DNA of 23,448 nt from an uncultured Solobacterium sp. (GCA_900552125.1 URYK01000041.1:1-23448); one strand, 5' to 3'. Counted from the first letter of the stretch, positions 16,087 through 22,518 are shown. Notes: a model not told the origin generated them from the letters alone. Numbers and translations: made by a program.

Positions 16087-16728
16087 ATGAAAATACAGTG
16101 TCCTAAAATAACCCCATCATTAGAAAAAGCAGAAAGCCTACAGCTTTGTTATGAGGAGGATTCTTACATAGAAGGTAAATTATTTGAAAACATAGTAATA
16201 CAACAAGAAGAATTACCTTCCCTTCATATTGATAATTGTATCTTTCGTAATGTTATGTTCGAAGACTGCGAATTTGAAAACATTGATCTGATGGATGTAA
16301 TCTTTGAGAATTGTGATTTATCTAACCTGCACTTTACAAAAGGAAGCCTGCATCGCTGTCAGTTCCGTAATTGTCGCTGTATGGGAATGGATTTCTCAGA
16401 ATGTGTTATTCATAATACAAGTTTTCATGATCTAAAAGCTATTTATGCCAATCTATCTGGTTCCCGCTTTCATCATGTACTATTTGAAAACTGCGATTTA
16501 TCAAAATCCGGTTTTATTCAATGTACCTATAAAGATACTCTATACCAAAACTGCAAATTAACAGAGAGTGAATTTCATAATACAGATCTAAATGGTATTG
16601 ATTTCTCCACAAGTGACATTGATGGAATCAGTTTATCTATGGAACACCTAAAAGGAGTAATTGTGAATCCTTCACAGGCTCAACGTTTAGTTCAGCTATT
16701 AGGTGTTATCATTAAAGAAGAGGAATAA
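16087..16728 (+). CDS. Pentapeptide-repeat protein, Qnr-sized
   Basis: A 213-aa protein made almost wholly of pentapeptide repeats, which fold into a right-handed four-sided beta helix. Repeats with a central Phe or Leu are seen from about residue 45 to 185, for example CIFRN VMFED CEFEN IDLMD VIFEN CDLSN LHFTK, and later CDLSK SGFIQ and TDLNG IDFST SDIDG. Cysteine is unusually frequent at the first or second repeat position. The C-terminal helix (PSQAQRLVQLLGVIIKEEE) could be a dimerisation cap. The length and architecture match the Qnr/McbG group that protects DNA gyrase, but no Qnr-specific loop could be assigned, so gyrase protection is only a possibility. Confidence 0.88.
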   Translation: MKIQCPKITPSLEKAESLQLCYEEDSYIEGKLFENIVIQQEELPSLHIDNCIFRNVMFEDCEFENIDLMDVIFENCDLSNLHFTKGSLHRCQFRNCRCMGMDFSECVIHNTSFHDLKAIYANLSGSRFHHVLFENCDLSKSGFIQCTYKDTLYQNCKLTESEFHNTDLNGIDFSTSDIDGISLSMEHLKGVIVNPSQAQRLVQLLGVIIKEEE

Positions 16729-16733
16729 TAAAA

Positions 16734-16776
16734 CATGCGTATTTTATGGAATCCCATATTCTACGCATGCTTTTTT
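16734..16776. terminator. Bidirectional terminator between pentapeptide gene and pepT
   Basis: CATGCGTA and TACGCATG flank a further partly paired AT-rich segment, giving a stem of about 14 bp with mismatches. TTTTTT follows on the plus strand, and TTTTATTATT on the minus strand, so it can end both convergent transcripts. Confidence 0.85.
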
Positions 16777-16777
16777 A

Positions 16778-17998
16778 TTACATATCTAAACTATTTTCTA
16801 CTATTTTCAACAACAATTCAACACTCTTCTGCATTTCCTGAATAGAAGCAAATTCATATTTTCCATGACAGTTATAACCACCTGTCCCTAAATTTGGACA
16901 AGGTAAGCCATCATATGTCAATCTGGCACCATCTGTTCCTCCACGAATCGCATGTGAAGTTGGTTCTAATCCAACATCTTTCATTGATTTTTTTGCTAAT
17001 TCAATGATGCTCATATCTTTTTCAATAATCGTTCTCATATTGGCATAGCTATCTGTAATTGTAAGCTGAATTGTATTGGAAGGATATTTCTCATTCATAT
17101 AAGCCGCAATTCTTCTGAAATCTTCCTTCTGCTTTTCAAACAATTCTTCATTATGGTTACGAATGATATAAGACATTGTCGCATGTTCGCAGGCACCATG
17201 AAGATCTGTTAAATGATTAAATCCTTCATATCCTTCTGTATAAGCTGGATTTTGTTCTACCGGCAACATAGAATGAAATTCCATTGCCACAAGCAATGCA
17301 TTGATCATTTTGTTTTTAGCACTTCCAGGATGAATACTTAAGCCTTGAATTTCAATATCTGCAGTTGCGGCATTAAAGTTTTCATAATCAATACTATCTA
17401 CTTCACCACCATCTACGGTATATGCAAAATCAGCATTAAACTTCTTCACATCAAAATGATCAGCACCACAGCCAATTTCTTCATCTGGTGTAAATGCTAT
17501 ACGAATGGTTCCATGTTCACGCTTCTCATTGATTAATGTTTCAGCCATGGTCATAATTTCCGCAATACCGGCTTTATCATCTGCTCCTAATAATGTAGTA
17601 CCATCTGTCACAATCAGATCTTCACCAATTTTATCTGCTAAACATTCAAATTCATCTACTCCCATGGAGATTCCTAATTCTTCATTTAATACAATATTCG
17701 TGCCATCATATGAAGATACAATTCTTGGTTTTACATTTTCTCCACTCATATCTGGAGATGTATCCATATGAGCAATAAAACCGATTGTTTTGACTTCTGA
17801 ATCACATGTCTTAGGAATCGTTCCATAAACTACTCCAAATTCATCTACATGAGCATCTTCAATTCCTATACTTTTCATTTCATCTACCAAAGCATTAGCC
17901 AACACTAGCTGCTTTGCAGTACTTGGAACAGTTGATGAATGCTCATCTGATTGTGTATCATATTTCACATATTTTAAAAATCGATCCTGTACATTCAT
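16778..17998 (-). CDS. pepT: Peptidase T (tripeptide aminopeptidase)
   Basis: A 406-aa cytoplasmic M20B zinc aminopeptidase that removes the N-terminal residue of tripeptides. The dinuclear metal site is visible: GFIAHMDTSPDMSG with His77 and Asp79, LLGADDKAGIAEIM with Asp140, and FTPDEEIGCGADHF with catalytic Glu173 and metal-binding Glu174. The C-terminal RGGTDGARLTYDGLPCPNLG and GYNCHGKYEF are family signatures. Length is standard. AAGGG lies 7 bases before the ATG. It has its own promoter, although the DUF2383 gene just upstream reads in the same direction and may also feed it. Confidence 0.96.
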   Translation of the reverse strand: MNVQDRFLKYVKYDTQSDEHSSTVPSTAKQLVLANALVDEMKSIGIEDAHVDEFGVVYGTIPKTCDSEVKTIGFIAHMDTSPDMSGENVKPRIVSSYDGTNIVLNEELGISMGVDEFECLADKIGEDLIVTDGTTLLGADDKAGIAEIMTMAETLINEKREHGTIRIAFTPDEEIGCGADHFDVKKFNADFAYTVDGGEVDSIDYENFNAATADIEIQGLSIHPGSAKNKMINALLVAMEFHSMLPVEQNPAYTEGYEGFNHLTDLHGACEHATMSYIIRNHNEELFEKQKEDFRRIAAYMNEKYPSNTIQLTITDSYANMRTIIEKDMSIIELAKKSMKDVGLEPTSHAIRGGTDGARLTYDGLPCPNLGTGGYNCHGKYEFASIQEMQKSVELLLKIVENSLDM

Positions 17999-18024
17999 AT
18001 ATAACCCTTCTTTCTCTTAAGAAG

Positions 18025-18053
18025 ATTATACATGCATTTGTCTTTCTACACAA
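18025..18053 (-). promoter_or_regulatory. Promoter of pepT
   Basis: TTGTGT (18048-18053), a 17-base spacer and TATAAT (18025-18030) on the minus strand, directly abutting the stop codon of the DUF2383 gene. Confidence 0.65.
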
Positions 18054-18503
18054 TCATTTCGAAAATTCAATTAAGTATTTTCTCAATAAATGATCTATAC
18101 TTTCATAGTCTTCCTGCATGATTCGTATGATCTTGATCATTTCTTCATTTTCAATCTGATGACGCTGTAAAAACATTTCTATCGCATGAATTGCTGTATC
18201 CATATGTTTTACTGCTTCCTGCAATACTTGTCGATCATTTACAATCATGATATCTTTAATCATTTCTACAGCACTTGTTAATATACCTTTAGCTCCTGCA
18301 TTTTCTACAGGCTTTTCATGACATGTTTGAACTAATGCTGTCAAAGAATGAGCATGCATATGAAATTTATCTAAAATCTGATGAAATTCTTTGACTAGCT
18401 GTTCACTTTCTAATTGTTTCTGTAACGATTCAAATAGCTGTATTCCCATATACGATCCTTTTAATAACTGATTTAACTCTTCTACCATTGAAGATTGTTT
18501 CAT
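18054..18503 (-). CDS. Ferritin-like helical protein (DUF2383-like)
   Basis: A 149-aa all-helical cytoplasmic protein resembling the DUF2383/PA2169 ferritin-like group: MVEELNQLLKGSYMGIQLFE opens the first helix and long amphipathic helices follow, giving a four-helix bundle. Possible metal ligands are scattered Glu and His residues (for example HMHAHSL and IHAIEMFLQRHQ), but no complete di-iron ExxH pair can be assigned with confidence. The start is set at ATG 18503, with AGGTGATT just upstream; a GTG at 18512 lies inside that ribosome binding site. Role unknown; stress or sporulation functions have been suggested for relatives. It precedes pepT. Confidence 0.72.
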   Translation of the reverse strand: MKQSSMVEELNQLLKGSYMGIQLFESLQKQLESEQLVKEFHQILDKFHMHAHSLTALVQTCHEKPVENAGAKGILTSAVEMIKDIMIVNDRQVLQEAVKHMDTAIHAIEMFLQRHQIENEEMIKIIRIMQEDYESIDHLLRKYLIEFSK

Positions 18504-18569
18504 AATAATCACCTACCTCATAACTAGTATGTGTCATCATGTAAACAATATACAGGCTTAAAACACTTA

Positions 18570-18590
18570 CGAACTCATTTCAAAAGTTCG
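18570..18590. repeat. Small inverted repeat
   Basis: CGAACT and AGTTCG, 6 bp, with a 9-base loop. It lies between the tRNA terminator and the DUF2383 gene and lacks a T-run on either strand, so it is not a typical terminator. Function not assignable. Confidence 0.35.
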
Positions 18591-18598
18591 TTAAAATA

Positions 18599-18624
18599 TA
18601 AAAAAAGCCCTTATTTATCGGCTT
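18599..18624 (-). terminator. Terminator of the tRNA-Lys/tRNA-Gly transcript
   Basis: On the minus strand AAGCC pairs with GGCTT around a 10-base loop, followed by seven T. The stem is short, but the T-run and position 22 bases beyond the tRNA-Gly end support it. Confidence 0.6.
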
Positions 18625-18645
18625 AGTGCTTCGTTTTATTAAAAT

Positions 18646-18719
18646 TGGAGCGGATGATGAGAATCGAACTCACGTAGTCAGCTTGGAAGGCTGAAGTTCT
18701 ACCATTGAACTACATCCGC
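18646..18719 (-). tRNA. tRNA-Gly (anticodon TCC)
   Basis: A complete 74-base cloverleaf with encoded CCA. The acceptor stem is GCGGATG/CATCCGC, the D arm holds GTTCAATGGTAGAAC, the anticodon loop is CTTCCAA with TCC, and the T arm contains GAGTTCGATTCTC. It lies just downstream of tRNA-Lys on the same transcript. At least 53 bases are repeated identically at 23396-23448. Confidence 0.97.
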
Positions 18720-18725
18720 AAATAA

Positions 18726-18801
18726 TGGTGACCCGTGGGCGATTCGAACGCCCGACCCTCTGATTAAAAGTCAGATGCTCTACCAACTGAGCTAACGGGT
18801 C
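18726..18801 (-). tRNA. tRNA-Lys (anticodon TTT)
   Basis: A complete 76-base cloverleaf with encoded CCA. The acceptor stem is GACCCGT/ACGGGTC, the D arm contains AGCTCAGTTGGTAGAGC, the anticodon loop is CTTTTAA with TTT, and the T arm has GTTCGAATC. It is followed 6 bases later by tRNA-Gly. Confidence 0.98.
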
Positions 18802-18840
18802 ACTTATATCGCTTATCGATTTCTCGATTACGCGAATAAT

Positions 18841-18869
18841 AGTATATAAAATTATTTAAGAAAATGCAA
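18841..18869 (-). promoter_or_regulatory. Promoter of the tRNA pair
   Basis: TTGCAT (18864-18869), a 17-base spacer and TATACT (18841-18846) on the minus strand, about 40 bases before tRNA-Lys. Confidence 0.7.
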
Positions 18870-18894
18870 GTCCTTTTTTAAATTTTTTTTAAAT

Positions 18895-19218
18895 TTATTT
18901 CTTCTTGTATACACCGGTCAAGAATATATCTAGTATTACCCATACAAGCAATACTATAACTGCCACTAGTAAATTATCAAAAGTCTTTAAATACATACAA
19001 TAAGCAAAACTAGCAAATAATCCTAGCATCAGAAACAAAAAGACCATCTTTTCATTATTGTTTTTATTTAAAAAATATGTACCTAAAGTTAAACCCAATA
19101 AAACAACAACTAGATAAATTGCAAAAGATCTCAAGTTTTCTAAATGATAAAAGCCATATAATGCACAAAACAGCCATGGAATACTATAACTAATGTAAAA
19201 GTATACATTTTTATTCAT
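18895..19218 (-). CDS. Small four-helix membrane protein, unknown
   Basis: I do not recognise the family. It is 107 aa and nearly all hydrophobic, with four likely transmembrane helices (about 5-24, 31-49, 58-75 and 81-102) separated by short charged loops such as NKNNNEK, and a basic C-terminus (YKKK) that should lie inside. No enzymatic motif is present. GAGAGGAT precedes the ATG and a good promoter lies upstream. It starts the accessory region next to the tRNA genes. Small membrane proteins in such places are sometimes immunity proteins, but nothing here shows that. Confidence 0.75.
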   Translation of the reverse strand: MNKNVYFYISYSIPWLFCALYGFYHLENLRSFAIYLVVVLLGLTLGTYFLNKNNNEKMVFLFLMLGLFASFAYCMYLKTFDNLLVAVIVLLVWVILDIFLTGVYKKK

Positions 19219-19242
19219 AATTTATCCTCTCCCCTTTTTTAC

Positions 19243-19271
19243 ATCATATAACAAGATTAAGATATCCTCAA
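19243..19271 (-). promoter_or_regulatory. Promoter of the small membrane protein gene
   Basis: TTGAGG (19266-19271), a 17-base spacer and TATGAT (19243-19248) on the minus strand, about 18-20 bases before the ribosome binding site. Confidence 0.6.
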
Positions 19272-19318
19272 TAGATATTGCATAAGATGCACTATTTCTG
19301 CATAAAAGGTAAAAATCA

Positions 19319-19559
19319 TTACTTTTTAGTTTGTTTCCTAGACTCTATTATTTCCAATTTTATTTCATCTGGCATTTTTTCAAGCGAATAATTAAACGTA
19401 ACAGTAGCCATCCAACCACGTTTTTGACATGTATATGATTGTCAGATAAAAGAGCACAGCAAACCTTATCTACAATATCAAATCAGACAGATACCTCTCA
19501 ATCATCGGATTTAAAATTCTATAACAATATTGATCACATTTCCCTAGGTATTTATATAC
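19319..19559 (-). pseudogene. Decayed gene remnant, possibly a TetR-type C-terminus
   Basis: No intact gene is present in 19272-20006. On the minus strand, two adjacent frames give protein-like text separated by stops: ILNPMIERYLSDLIL, then IRFAVLFYLTIIYMSKTWLD, then after a frame change YSLEKMPDEIKLEIIESRKQ to a stop at 19319. The order (helical block, aromatic W followed by D-G, then a short amphipathic end) resembles the C-terminal ligand domain of TetR-type regulators. This is weak; it could be another decayed helical protein. No N-terminal DNA-binding part is visible. Confidence 0.35.
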
Positions 19560-19747
19560 TCATATAAAATTCGCTCATAAAATAAAAATAGTCTTTAGTA
19601 AGCATTTCTGTTACATTTCATCCATATTGCTGCAATAGAAAACAAACGAAAATCATCACTACTGATTAATGACTCAAAAAAAGACAACCACCTTTAATAA
19701 TGAAAAGTACTGTTTAGATAAGCGAAATTCATTTTTCTTTATTCTTT

Positions 19748-19804
19748 TTAATCTAGCTCATCCATTTCTAAAATAAGTCGTTCTACTAGATACTCATAAT
19801 TCAT
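19748..19804 (-). CDS. Possible 18-aa peptide MNYEYLVERLILEMDELD
   Basis: A very short frame with GAGAGGG about 13-17 bases before its ATG, inside the transcript expected from the divergent promoter at 19898-19926. The peptide is an acidic amphipathic helix. It could be a real small peptide, or the first codons of a gene that has otherwise decayed. Confidence 0.25.
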   Translation of the reverse strand: MNYEYLVERLILEMDELD

Positions 19805-19828
19805 AACTATATCTCTTTCCCTCTCAAT

Positions 19829-19843
19829 TTACAATAATTGTAA
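19829..19843. promoter_or_regulatory. Palindrome TTACAAT-A-ATTGTAA
   Basis: A perfect 7-bp dyad with one central base. TACA/TGTA half-sites are typical of BlaI/MecI operators, though the spacing here differs from the classic site. It lies about 180 bases before the BlaI-like gene, in the leader of the divergent transcript. Confidence 0.4.
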
Positions 19844-19897
19844 GCAAATAAGTTATTTACTGTATCATTGAACTTATATCTTTTCATCTATACATAA

Positions 19898-19937
19898 ATT
19901 ATATAAGATAGACTTTTAATTGTAAATATTTTTTTAT
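19898..19937 (-). promoter_or_regulatory. Divergent leftward promoter with repressor half-site
   Basis: On the minus strand TTTACA (19921-19926), a 17-base spacer and TATAAT (19898-19903) form a near-consensus promoter. The -35 box is overlapped by the 16-mer whose plus-strand form is GTAAATATTTTTTTAT (19922-19937). The identical 16-mer overlaps the -35 box of the peptide promoter at 21815-21853. No intact gene follows to the left before 19218. Confidence 0.55.
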
Positions 19938-19962
19938 CATAGTAAGAAATATTAAAAAGTAT

Positions 19963-19992
19963 TTGAAAACAATATGAAAAGAATGATATTAT
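19963..19992 (+). promoter_or_regulatory. Promoter of the BlaI-like operon
   Basis: TTGAAA (19963-19968), an 18-base spacer and TATTAT (19987-19992). The half-site at 19922-19937 lies about 25 bases upstream of the -35 box and forms an imperfect dyad with AAATATT at 19948-19954. Confidence 0.5.
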
Positions 19993-20015
19993 ATATTTGA
20001 AGTGAGGTGAGAGAA

Positions 20016-20387
20016 ATGAAGATTGATCCATTAACAAAGAAAGAACAAGAAGTAATGGATGTACTGTGGAATAATGATGAACCAATGTCTCCATACGATA
20101 TTGGGGTTGCTTCCCCTGAGCTCCTAGACTGTACCATTCGACAGGTAACACAAAAGCTGTTGAAAAAAGGATATATTAAAATTTCTGGTGTCGGCTATAC
20201 CAAAAATTCGCTGACTAGAAAATTTTCACCTACTTTTACGCAAGCAGAATATTTAGAAAAACTATCGAATGAAAAAAGTAGTTTACAGTTTGTTTCAAAC
20301 TATATAGAAAATAGTAGTGACTTAGAAGCCTTAGATACATTAGAAAAGATGATCCATGAAAAAATCAAGGAAGTTAAAGGGGAATAA
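20016..20387 (+). CDS. BlaI/MecI-family repressor
   Basis: A 123-aa winged-helix repressor of the BlaI/MecI/CopY family. The N-terminal domain (about 1-75) shows LTKKEQEVMDVLWNNDEPMS, then TIRQVTQKLLKKGYIKISG, the recognition helix and wing, and the C-terminal part (about 80-123) is a helical dimerisation region that is cut by the partner protease in characterised systems. The start is ATG 20016 with GAGGTGA upstream; a GTG at 20007 is inside the binding site. It is 6 bases from the M56 protease gene. By family logic it represses its own operon and other promoters carrying the same operator, and is inactivated when the protease is triggered. Confidence 0.88.
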   Translation: MKIDPLTKKEQEVMDVLWNNDEPMSPYDIGVASPELLDCTIRQVTQKLLKKGYIKISGVGYTKNSLTRKFSPTFTQAEYLEKLSNEKSSLQFVSNYIENSSDLEALDTLEKMIHEKIKEVKGE

Positions 20388-20393
20388 ATTTAA

Positions 20394-21497
20394 ATGAATG
20401 TTACGGTTTCCTCAATGTTTTTTGCATTATTAGCAAGTTCAATTTTAATTGTTATACTTCATTACATTCTAGTTAATAAACGCAGCTATAAAAAATTAAG
20501 AATTGATTTCTTATCAGTGATAATTTTCATAATAGTTATTCGGCTATGTTTCCCCTCAGAAACATTTTATACAATAACTATTACAACGCCATTTTTTATG
20601 AACCCTATTACTGAGTTCTTAAAAATGAAAGTTTTCCATGATATCTCGATTTTACATATTCTAATAATTATTTGGATTATTGGAATATGTATTAGAGGAA
20701 AAAAACTATTTAACCAGATCAATCAGACAAATTATTTATTCGACTGTATAAAAAGAAAAGGAGAAAGAAAAGAAATCAAAGATTATTTACCTGAATATCA
20801 AGGGAAAAATTATCCTATCTTTGTTTCTGAATTTGTTTCATCACCGATGGTATTATTATTTAAAAAAGCAATTTTATTACCAAATATAAAATACTCCCAG
20901 ATAGAAACGAGCAATATACTGTATCATGAAATATCGCACTTAAGTCAACATGATGCTATCATTAAACGATTTATTCAATTATTAACTATTCTGTATTGGT
21001 GGTTTCCACTGATTTATATTTTAGAAAAACAAATTAACCTATATTTAGAGTTACGGGTAGATTCTAAAATATCAAGTAAAATGACTAAAGAAGAAAGTTT
21101 ACAATATATGAATACATTATTGTCTGTAAAACGAAAAAATTCTGATGCTTCTCTTTTTCCGTTTTCCCAAGTGTCATCATTTGTTATTATGGAAAATAAA
21201 GATGTACTAAAATTTAGAATAGAGTATTTTTTAGAAGGCAATTTTAGAAATAAAACTAAAAAGCCTGTTCTATTTATTCTTTTAATATTATTTTTTTGCT
21301 CCAACATAATCATTTTCGAACCAGGATATCCTAATAGTGATTTAATAGAAAGTACATTTACAGAAACTGAATTTGATTATCTTCTTCATAAAAAAGATGG
21401 TACATATGTTCTTGTTCTTAAAGACGGCAGTACTTTAGGTACAATTTCAGATATATCATCGCCAGAATTTAAAGACTTAGAGATAAAGGAGGAATAG
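20394..21497 (+). CDS. BlaR1/MecR1-like M56 membrane metalloprotease
   Basis: A 367-aa integral membrane zinc protease of family M56. Transmembrane segments lie near 8-27, 38-55, 84-101, 194-211 and 291-308. The zinc motif is HEISH at 178-182 (LYHEISHLSQHD), and ELRVDSKIS near 219-227 supplies the conserved downstream acidic residues. Unlike BlaR1 there is no penicillin-binding sensor; only about 58 residues follow the last helix, probably outside the cell and ending in DLEIKEE. The signal sensed is therefore not a beta-lactam in the usual way. The gene follows the repressor at once (GGGGA site) and is followed after 3 bases by a secreted peptide, a plausible ligand or target. Confidence 0.87.
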   Translation: MNVTVSSMFFALLASSILIVILHYILVNKRSYKKLRIDFLSVIIFIIVIRLCFPSETFYTITITTPFFMNPITEFLKMKVFHDISILHILIIIWIIGICIRGKKLFNQINQTNYLFDCIKRKGERKEIKDYLPEYQGKNYPIFVSEFVSSPMVLLFKKAILLPNIKYSQIETSNILYHEISHLSQHDAIIKRFIQLLTILYWWFPLIYILEKQINLYLELRVDSKISSKMTKEESLQYMNTLLSVKRKNSDASLFPFSQVSSFVIMENKDVLKFRIEYFLEGNFRNKTKKPVLFILLILFFCSNIIIFEPGYPNSDLIESTFTETEFDYLLHKKDGTYVLVLKDGSTLGTISDISSPEFKDLEIKEE

Positions 21498-21500
21498 TTT

Positions 21501-21713
21501 ATGAAAAAGCTATTATTATTTATTGCAATGTTTTCTTCTTGTTGTTTCCCAATTTACGCTAATGAAAATTCAATTAATGAAAGTAGCGCAGCAGTAATTG
21601 AACCACGTAAAGATGTTCTAGTTTGGCGGTATAAAGAAATTAATGGACACACATATAAGCGCTTATTCAATCTAACTAAAAATAGATGGGAAACTGATTG
21701 GATTAAATGTTAA
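21501..21713 (+). CDS. Secreted 70-aa peptide of the BlaI/M56 operon
   Basis: No named family is recognised. The N-terminus is a Sec signal peptide, MKKLLLFIAMFSSCCFPIYA, with likely cleavage after Ala20, leaving a 50-aa mature peptide. The mature part has an acidic start, then a tryptophan- and basic-rich end, with WRYKEINGHTYKRLFN followed by TKNRWETDWIKC and a terminal cysteine. AAAGGAGG overlaps the end of the M56 gene and the start lies 3 bases after its stop codon, so it is the third gene of the operon. It could be an extracellular sensor part, an inducing peptide or a secreted effector. Confidence 0.78.
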   Translation: MKKLLLFIAMFSSCCFPIYANENSINESSAAVIEPRKDVLVWRYKEINGHTYKRLFNLTKNRWETDWIKC

Positions 21714-21740
21714 ATATTTACTAATTTATAGTATCAAAAA

Positions 21741-21780
21741 GCTCTAGTAAGGATTACTAAAATATTTACTAGAGCATTTC
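21741..21780. terminator. Terminator of the BlaI/M56/peptide operon
   Basis: GCTCTAGTAA and TTACTAGAGC form a perfect 10-bp stem with a 15-base loop. The T-run is interrupted on the plus strand (TTTCTT) but is TTTTT on the minus strand, so it may act in both directions. Its right arm contains another AATATTTAC copy. Confidence 0.7.
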
Positions 21781-21791
21781 TTATTTCATTC

Positions 21792-21853
21792 GTAAATATT
21801 TTTTTATTAATATGATAAAAAAATATTTACATATTCTTTTAATTTGTTATAAT
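21792..21853 (+). promoter_or_regulatory. 39-bp dyad operator overlapping the peptide promoter
   Basis: GTAAATATTTTTTTAT (21792-21807) and its perfect complement (21815-21830) are separated by 7 bases. The right arm overlaps a strong promoter: TTTACA (21826-21831), 16-base spacer and TATAAT (21848-21853) with a TGT extension. A repressor bound here would block polymerase directly. The left arm is identical to 19922-19937 beside the BlaI-like gene, which makes that protein the likely ligand. Confidence 0.7.
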
Positions 21854-21898
21854 TAAATCAGGAAAACGTTTTCTTATAAAAAGAAAGGATTGACAATA

Positions 21899-22087
21899 AT
21901 GTATAAAAAAATTTTATCTATTATATTATCTGGGGTTTGTATACATCACTATTCGACTTTTAGCGGTCCTGGTTTAAGCATAGGTATTAGTCAGTCAGGT
22001 TCAGTGTCTCTAGGCTTTTCATTCACTCCTATAAATAAGGGAGCTGCTATGTGGGACAAAACATATACTAGAACAAGCTATCTTTAA
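21899..22087 (+). CDS. Exported 62-aa Gly/Ser-rich peptide, bacteriocin-like
   Basis: No family is recognised. The start ATG at 21899 has AAAGGA 9 bases upstream. The N-terminus is hydrophobic with two lysines (MYKKILSIILSGVC), like a short signal peptide, and the rest is rich in Gly and Ser: SGPGLSIGISQSGSVSLGFS followed by FTPINKGAAMW and a polar end with Thr, Arg and Tyr. Small, glycine-rich, amphipathic exported peptides of this type are often bacteriocins or signals, and the next gene encodes a tiny two-helix membrane protein that would fit immunity. The gene has its own strong promoter overlapped by the dyad operator. The bacteriocin idea is inference. Confidence 0.68.
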   Translation: MYKKILSIILSGVCIHHYSTFSGPGLSIGISQSGSVSLGFSFTPINKGAAMWDKTYTRTSYL

Positions 22088-22108
22088 TCTAGGATTATAA
22101 AGATTGTT

Positions 22109-22309
22109 ATGGAAAAGAAATTTTTAACAGTTGTGATTGGCTTTTTTATCATATTCATCATTCTACAAACTGGTCCAATTTGGGATTATTTAGTAAATAT
22201 TGATGGTAGTTACCAATTTCAAGCAGCAAGATGGATTTATGGTGCAATCACATTAAATACTATAACTACAATAATCATAGGATATTTAATCTTGAAAAAA
22301 ATGAAATAA
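22109..22309 (+). CDS. 66-aa two-helix membrane protein, possible immunity protein
   Basis: A small membrane protein with two transmembrane helices at about 6-22 and 46-62, joined by a loop of about 23 residues (WDYLVNIDGSYQFQAARWIY), with basic residues at both ends (MEKK, KKMK), so both termini should be inside. The ribosome binding site is weak (AGGA is 14 bases away), suggesting coupling to the peptide gene 21 bases upstream. A strong terminator follows 4 bases after the stop. Two-helix proteins beside small exported peptides are often immunity or export helpers; nothing in the sequence proves this. Confidence 0.66.
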   Translation: MEKKFLTVVIGFFIIFIILQTGPIWDYLVNIDGSYQFQAARWIYGAITLNTITTIIIGYLILKKMK

Positions 22310-22312
22310 TTG

Positions 22313-22352
22313 ATATAGCCCAGTTGATTAGTATCAATTGGGCTATATTTTT
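22313..22352 (+). terminator. Strong terminator of the peptide pair
   Basis: ATATAGCCCA pairs with TGGGCTATAT, extended by TTGAT/ATCAA to about 16 bp around a 4-base loop, followed by TTTTT. Confidence 0.9.
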
Positions 22353-22370
22353 ATAAATAAAGAAACTATA

Positions 22371-22518
22371 AGAATTTGAGAATTACTTTTGATTAATTTT
22401 ATTTCTAATTAAAGTATTTAGGTTATTTTTTCTATCAGGGGGTTTTATACATTCACTATAGAAGCTCCATAATTTATGAATCCAATTATAGAGTATATAT
22501 TTTTATAAGAGTGATATA
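22371..22518 (+). pseudogene. Decayed fragment of a second M56 protease gene
   Basis: Translation in two frames gives VFRLFFLSG, then FYTFTIEAP, stop, FMNPIIEYIF. This lines up with residues of the intact protease (VIRLCFPSETFYT, ITITTPFFMNPITEFL, about 48-76). The DNA also aligns directly, for example TTTATGAATCCAATTATAGAG against TTTATGAACCCTATTACTGAG. Stop codons and at least one frameshift show it is dead. It covers only about 50 codons near the N-terminus and appears to be a relic of a related cassette or partial duplication. Confidence 0.62.

Noticed and set aside
18646..18719. Simple attL/attR pair with the tRNA-Gly copies
   Set aside because: The left copy is a complete tRNA gene, whereas an att duplication would usually copy only the 3' part; kept as an open question and not called as attachment sites.
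19827..19887. A 26-codon frame MKRYKFNDTVNNLFAYNYCK and onward in the divergent leader
   Set aside because: Its ATG is only about 4 bases from the expected transcription start and has no ribosome binding site; left out of the features.
19888..20151. Minus-strand frames of 61-87 codons over the start of the BlaI-like gene
   Set aside because: They lie antisense to a clear winged-helix gene, have no ribosome binding site and show no protein-family pattern.
21890..21898. TTG at 21890 as start of the 62-aa peptide
   Set aside because: It directly abuts the AAAGGA site; the ATG at 21899 is correctly spaced.
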